Part shown: piece after piece, positions 60,261 through 64,000 of the stretch
Layout of the letters: every line of letters begins with the position of its first letter
How positions within the stretch are numbered: the stretch's first letter is position 1
Assembly (NCBI GenBank): GCA_958295665.1
Contig: OY282558.1
Coordinates: 44,392,389-44,456,388, forward strand
Direction: 5' to 3'
Length of the DNA: 64,000 nt
DNA from: Tipula vernalis
Lineage: Eukaryota > Arthropoda > Insecta > Diptera > Tipulidae
Program-made: the position numbers and the translations under genes
The notes under the pieces: model-generated
Database searches by the model: none
What the model saw: only the letters and a program-made list of their open reading frames with translations
Told to the model about the DNA's origin: nothing

Positions 60261-62830
60261 TTGATCTTCTTGGTATCAATTCACTTCTTTAACATATAAT
60301 CACATTAATGCCTAGATCTGGATCTATATGATACTGAGCGTTAGAAACACTATTTGTGGAAACTGCGGGTAGCTAAAAATCCAAGTAAAGATCAGAACCA
60401 GAAAAAAACCATGACCTCAAATTTATGATCACAAATTTAGGTCGATGAAGATCCATAAACTCAGGCCGAAAATGTAGCCAAATAGTTGTTCAAAGTGTAA
60501 TTAGTACCGCCAAGATCAGAAAGAAGTATGAATTCACTTTATTCAATTTTCCAAAGTTTAATATTAAAAATCTGAAGTGTGTCTCGGCCCCACAAGCAAA
60601 TCAACTGGAAGTATGTGTTTCGGAAAATGAGAACAGAAACCATTTTAACCTGTTGACGAATACGTAAATAACACTGAATGATACACCTACGATATGCAAT
60701 ACATGTACGTAGGTTGACTGCCAATAACAACAACAACATTACTTAAATTAAACCGTGTATGCTGCCTTAGATCTCCACCAAATGCAACACTTTTCTGTGC
60801 CAAAGTGCGAGATAACACTTCAATATATTGGTCGAAAGCGACAGTTGAAGCAGGCAATTTTCTAACATCTGAAGTCTTATAAGAGATATCTGGAATACTT
60901 GCTCGCTGCGCAATCTCGTGCATCTAACTGCCAAAATACACTTTGGTACCGTCACTACCGCTACGTCGAAATACTTCACGCAGCTCGTTGAAAGAAGTAA
61001 CACAAACGGTGCGTAAGAAGAGTTCATCCATGGCTTCAAGCAAATGGCGAGCCATACAATAGCGATCGTTACTATGTAGCGCCCAATGAAGTCATCCGTC
61101 CCCGAAATTGATCAGCCATTTCTAGACCACATATGTATACCACTGCAAGTCTAATCAAAACTATCCACATCGGAGGTCATCACTTTGCTATTGTCTGAGA
61201 TTGCGGCGGCGAAGGTGCTGACTGCGGCTTCTATTTCCGCCACACTAGTTCGTAGCATTAATAAACGTTCACGAGTTTTCAATCTATAATTTCATCGACT
61301 ATATTTTCTAATGTTTCTTCGAGAGTTTTATTCAAACTTCTATTTCTGAGCTTAAGAGCTAACGGATCAAAACCTGCTTTAGTAGTCATCGTGGAAGCAT
61401 TATCATAGACAATTAGACAATCGGTAACTGAACCACAGTCGAAATTGTTGTTGTCATAACACTCAATGGCAATAAACTACCAATCCTAACGCAGGTCGCA
61501 ACTGCTGAAGCAGCCTTAGTTTTTATCACGGAAATCGGAAATATAGTTAATTGAAGCATTGCTCTTAAGTATTTGATTGCAGTTAACTGATTTCTGAAGC
61601 GGCGCGATAATTGTTACTAGTTTTTATATCAGAACTGGCTTCCGGTAATGGTTCCAGTTCTCATTTCGAATTAGAAGCATCATAACGTTGATGATCATAA
61701 TAAATACATTTATGCGTAGAGTTAAAACGTAAAGAGACAATCTCTTTGACTAATGATCTTCATTAGAATTTGAATGTTAAAAGAATTACCGAATGAATCA
61801 ACAAAAATTTTCAAAATAATTAATTGGGTTTGTCTTCGGTTCTACAACTCAGTTTTATATGTTCAGCTCTTTTTTCGTACATTGTTTTACTTTCAACTTT
61901 AGTCTTCTTATTTTTATTTAAGTTCTCAAGCTAAGTTTCAATAATTTTACAGCGCCAGTGTCCACTGCTAAATAACGAAAATTAACTGTAACTGTATGTC
62001 GGCCACAAACTGAATTTTGTAAAATTTAATAAACATTAAACTATTATGGATTCAAACAAAGTTCGAGTTTGTTACGCGTGATCAATTAAAATAAAGATTT
62101 CTTTAGCTCAATCAAACATCACAAATGGTGGATTTATATATTGTAATGTAAAAGTAACGCACGTTTCTTCGATTTGATGTATCCGGATATCACAGTTCAA
62201 TAACTCAGAAGTGTTATTCGATTTTGAACGTGAACAAAATTTCATTAAGACATTTTCTTAACTACGTGCTAAATTTCGACTGGATTAATGTCTCCTTAAC
62301 TTATAGCAGCACATTAAAAATAATCTTTCAACCCAGCCTTGTTTTCTCTCTCTCTCTCTCGCTCTGTATATTCCAAGAAACATTTCGTCCGCATAACAAT
62401 TAGAACGAATTATTAGGGCAAACATAATTTTTTCATCCGGAATTGTAAATATTGTATTTTTTGCGTTCAGTTCAAATCAACAAACAACACAATAGGGAAT
62501 TTTACAATACATACCTAATCCTAAAACTCATAGATGAATTGAATATAGATTAGATTTTTACTATGGTACGAGCATTGATTTTGGTCTGAAGTAAAAAAAA
62601 AAAAAAAATTAGAAATTTGATTAGAATATAGAATTGGTTTTTGCCTTCGAACTTTTATATTTTTTTTGTTCTCAATTTGTACGTCAAACGATATGAACCT
62701 TCCTGTTTTGTTACGGACCGTGAGGCATTGTATAAAGATTAGAAATTACGATTCCTTTAATTTTATTGCAAATATAGAATTAAATAAAATTCTATTTTGT
62801 ATTTGTTGTATGGCGAACGTGATAAATTTA
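60261..62830. other. unrecognised region, possible coding relics on the minus strand
   Basis: 60690-61080 (minus) reads through ARHLLEAMDELFLRTV, FNELREVFRRSGSDGTKVYF, stop, MHEIAQRASIPDISYKTSDV and FDQYIEVLSRTLAQKSVAFG. 61210-61340 reads RERLLMLRTSVAEIEAAVST. These look protein-like and lie upstream of the RT scrap, so they may be the gag part of the same element, but I recognise no family. 62348-62367 is a CT microsatellite. Confidence 0.35.
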
Positions 62831-63067
62831 TAGTTTGTACAAAATAATTTTTATATTCGCCCGATGTCGTTTGCTAGTACTACTATGTATATTTGGTGCG
62901 GTGAGTGATGATGGTGGCGGTGTGCAAGCTGACGAAAATCTCTCTATCATGTTCTATACTAAATTAAAAAAACAAAACAGTAATATTTATGTTAATCCGA
63001 CGAACATCCCAGGATTGAAACTCAAATAATAATGAAAGCTTGTTTTTGTTGTTGTGTTTATTTGCAG

Positions 63068-63324
63068 GAAGGATCTAGCGCAAAAAATATTCGGATTTGG
63101 AAAAATTGCGTGTGTGTGAGTGTGCGTGTGTGTGTGCTTGCTTTTATATTATTATTATTTTTTTATATTTTGTGTGAAAGAAACGAAAAGAAATATTGTT
63201 TGTCAAAATGTTATCGATACCAATGGACCGGATGTCCGGGCGACGTAGTAGTTCAATTGGATGTCGTTCCATCATCGGACGAAGAACATCGACATATGTT
63301 ACAACATCATGTGATCCATTTAAA
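63068..63324 (+). CDS. host gene exon with start codon (5'UTR 63068-63207, coding 63208-63324)
   Basis: A strong acceptor (TTGTTGTTGTGTTTATTTGC then AG at 63066-63067) begins the exon. The ATG at 63208 stands in CAAAATG, the Drosophila-type initiation context. 39 codons follow: MLSIPMDRMSGRRSSSIGCR, then SIIGRRTSTYVTTSCDPFK. The exon closes at AAA|GTAAGT, a consensus donor, phase 0. The coding part is Ser/Arg-rich, less AT-rich than the surroundings and uncommon in transposons here. The 5'UTR contains a TG-rich run. The frame beginning at 63032 also crosses this region (ending HHVIHLK) and lacks a good start, so it is less likely. The gene is not recognised; such a Ser/Arg amino end suggests a cytoplasmic, possibly phosphorylated tail. 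Upstream exons may lie far to the left. Confidence 0.55.
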
Positions 63325-63738
63325 GTAAGTGGTTGTTATTTTTTCTAATATATTTTACGTTACCATTACATAAATGCTTAAATACGATTGGTTGGAAAAG
63401 GACGCATATTTTTGGTTTATACATAGTTCAATAAAATACATAACTTTGTATATTTTATATTGTTTTTTATGTTAATTGCAATGTACTCGATTGTTTGGTA
63501 TGAGTAAATTTATTTATCGATTTTAGGTGCGACTAAAACATTAATTATGTATACACAGTCTACAATTGTTGTGCTTTTTTTAAGGATACAGTACTTATAA
63601 ATTTGTACGTAATTCTAAACTTTCGTGTCATATATATACACATACAAACGGGTAAATGAAATTCTCTAAAGGAATAAACTTTCAAGTAATATTTATAGAC
63701 GCTACAATACTAATTGGTTGGACATTAACTATCTATCA
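63325..63738. other. start of the presumed intron
   Basis: AT-rich sequence following the GTAAGT donor; no feature seen. Confidence 0.45.
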
Positions 63739-63995
63739 TTACTTCAGGAGTGCGCATTTTGTAGTTAAATAAAAATTTAAAAAATTTAAAATATTTGAAA
63801 ATAATGATTCGCAGGCATATGTTGATGAAAAAACTGAAAATAAAGCCATAGCCAACTTTTTCGAGCAACCACGGTCGGAAGTTTCTTCCAATACTTGGTT
63901 TAACCGATTTCTTTCAATGGTTTTCAATCCTTCAATGGTTTCCATATAGAACTGTTTTGAGATCCTATTAGTTGCATTTCAAAATCTTCAATATT
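63739..63995 (-). pseudogene. hAT transposase carboxyl-terminal scrap
   Basis: On the minus strand NIEDFEMQLIGSQNSSIWK (63993-63938), a frame change, then AMALFSVFSSTYACESLFSN and LTTKCAL. The STYxCESxFS motif belongs to the hAT dimerisation/insertion domain. Only the last ~80 residues are present; the window end may cut the rest. Confidence 0.75.
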
Positions 63996-64000
63996 CAACC

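Noticed and set aside
63032..63328. 98-codon frame crossing the exon candidate
   Set aside because: Includes presumed intron and 5'UTR with TG-rich low complexity; the ATG at 63208 has a better context and fits the donor in phase.

Overview
This is a gene-poor, AT-rich, repeat-dense eukaryotic window, most likely from an insect and probably a dipteran. Nearly everything that can be read as protein is a decayed transposable element: Jockey LINE, Tc1/mariner-type, pogo-type, classic Helitron, Helentron, BEL/Pao, Gypsy and hAT. The dispersed elements carrying tetranucleotide-like GACN arrays resemble the mini-me/DINE-1 (Helentron-derived) elements of Diptera, and the one credible host start codon sits in the Drosophila-type context CAAAATG. 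No prokaryotic features (operons, ribosome binding sites, CRISPR) are present.

Layout. 1-0.8 kb: Jockey-type LINE relic. 0.83-3.0 kb: Tc1/mariner-superfamily element with ~400-bp terminal inverted repeats (TIRs) and one internal stop. 6.1-7.8 kb: pogo-like non-autonomous element holding ~105-bp repeats in two opposing arrays. 7.9-11.4 kb: a SINE, two MITEs sharing a TTCCATG end motif, and a fold-back hairpin. 12.1-14.6 kb: heavily deleted Helitron (minus strand) with a seven-unit heat-shock-element-like array upstream of its reading frame. 15.3-16.6 kb: degenerate CAACTC minisatellite. 19.0-21.2 kb: BEL/Pao relic. 22.6-23.2 kb: TGAATAAT minisatellite. 23.4-29.6 kb: almost full-length Helentron (minus strand) with Rep, PIF1-type helicase and a C-terminal EEP endonuclease, all broken. 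30.5-32.9 and 48.3-50.9 kb: two copies of one composite (Helentron-like module, ~160-bp satellite array, second module in the same orientation), with a solo module at 36.1-36.8 kb. 41.9-45.2 kb: a nest in which an older MITE contains an LTR fragment and a 2.8-kb DNA transposon of a type I cannot assign. 46-48 kb: a small MITE, a second BEL/Pao scrap and an 870-bp TIR element. 54.7-58.8 kb: a cluster of related Gypsy LTRs, including a deletion derivative with a SAP-like motif in Gag and no reverse transcriptase. 60.0-60.3 kb: Gypsy RT scrap. 63.7 kb to the end: hAT C-terminal scrap.

Host genes. The best candidate is a plus-strand exon at 63068-63324: acceptor, 5'UTR, start codon, 39 codons, then a GTAAGT donor. 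A weaker candidate lies on the minus strand at 35.1-35.8 kb. The intervening DNA is therefore probably intronic or intergenic sequence filled with nested elements.

No replication-competent element is visible. Each recognisable coding element has stops, frameshifts, deletions or substituted catalytic residues, listed below. The most unusual observations are the composite satellite-bearing element, the heat-shock-like array of the Helitron, the unassigned DNA transposon, the opposed arrays of the pogo-like element inserted in a palindrome, and the Gypsy derivative.
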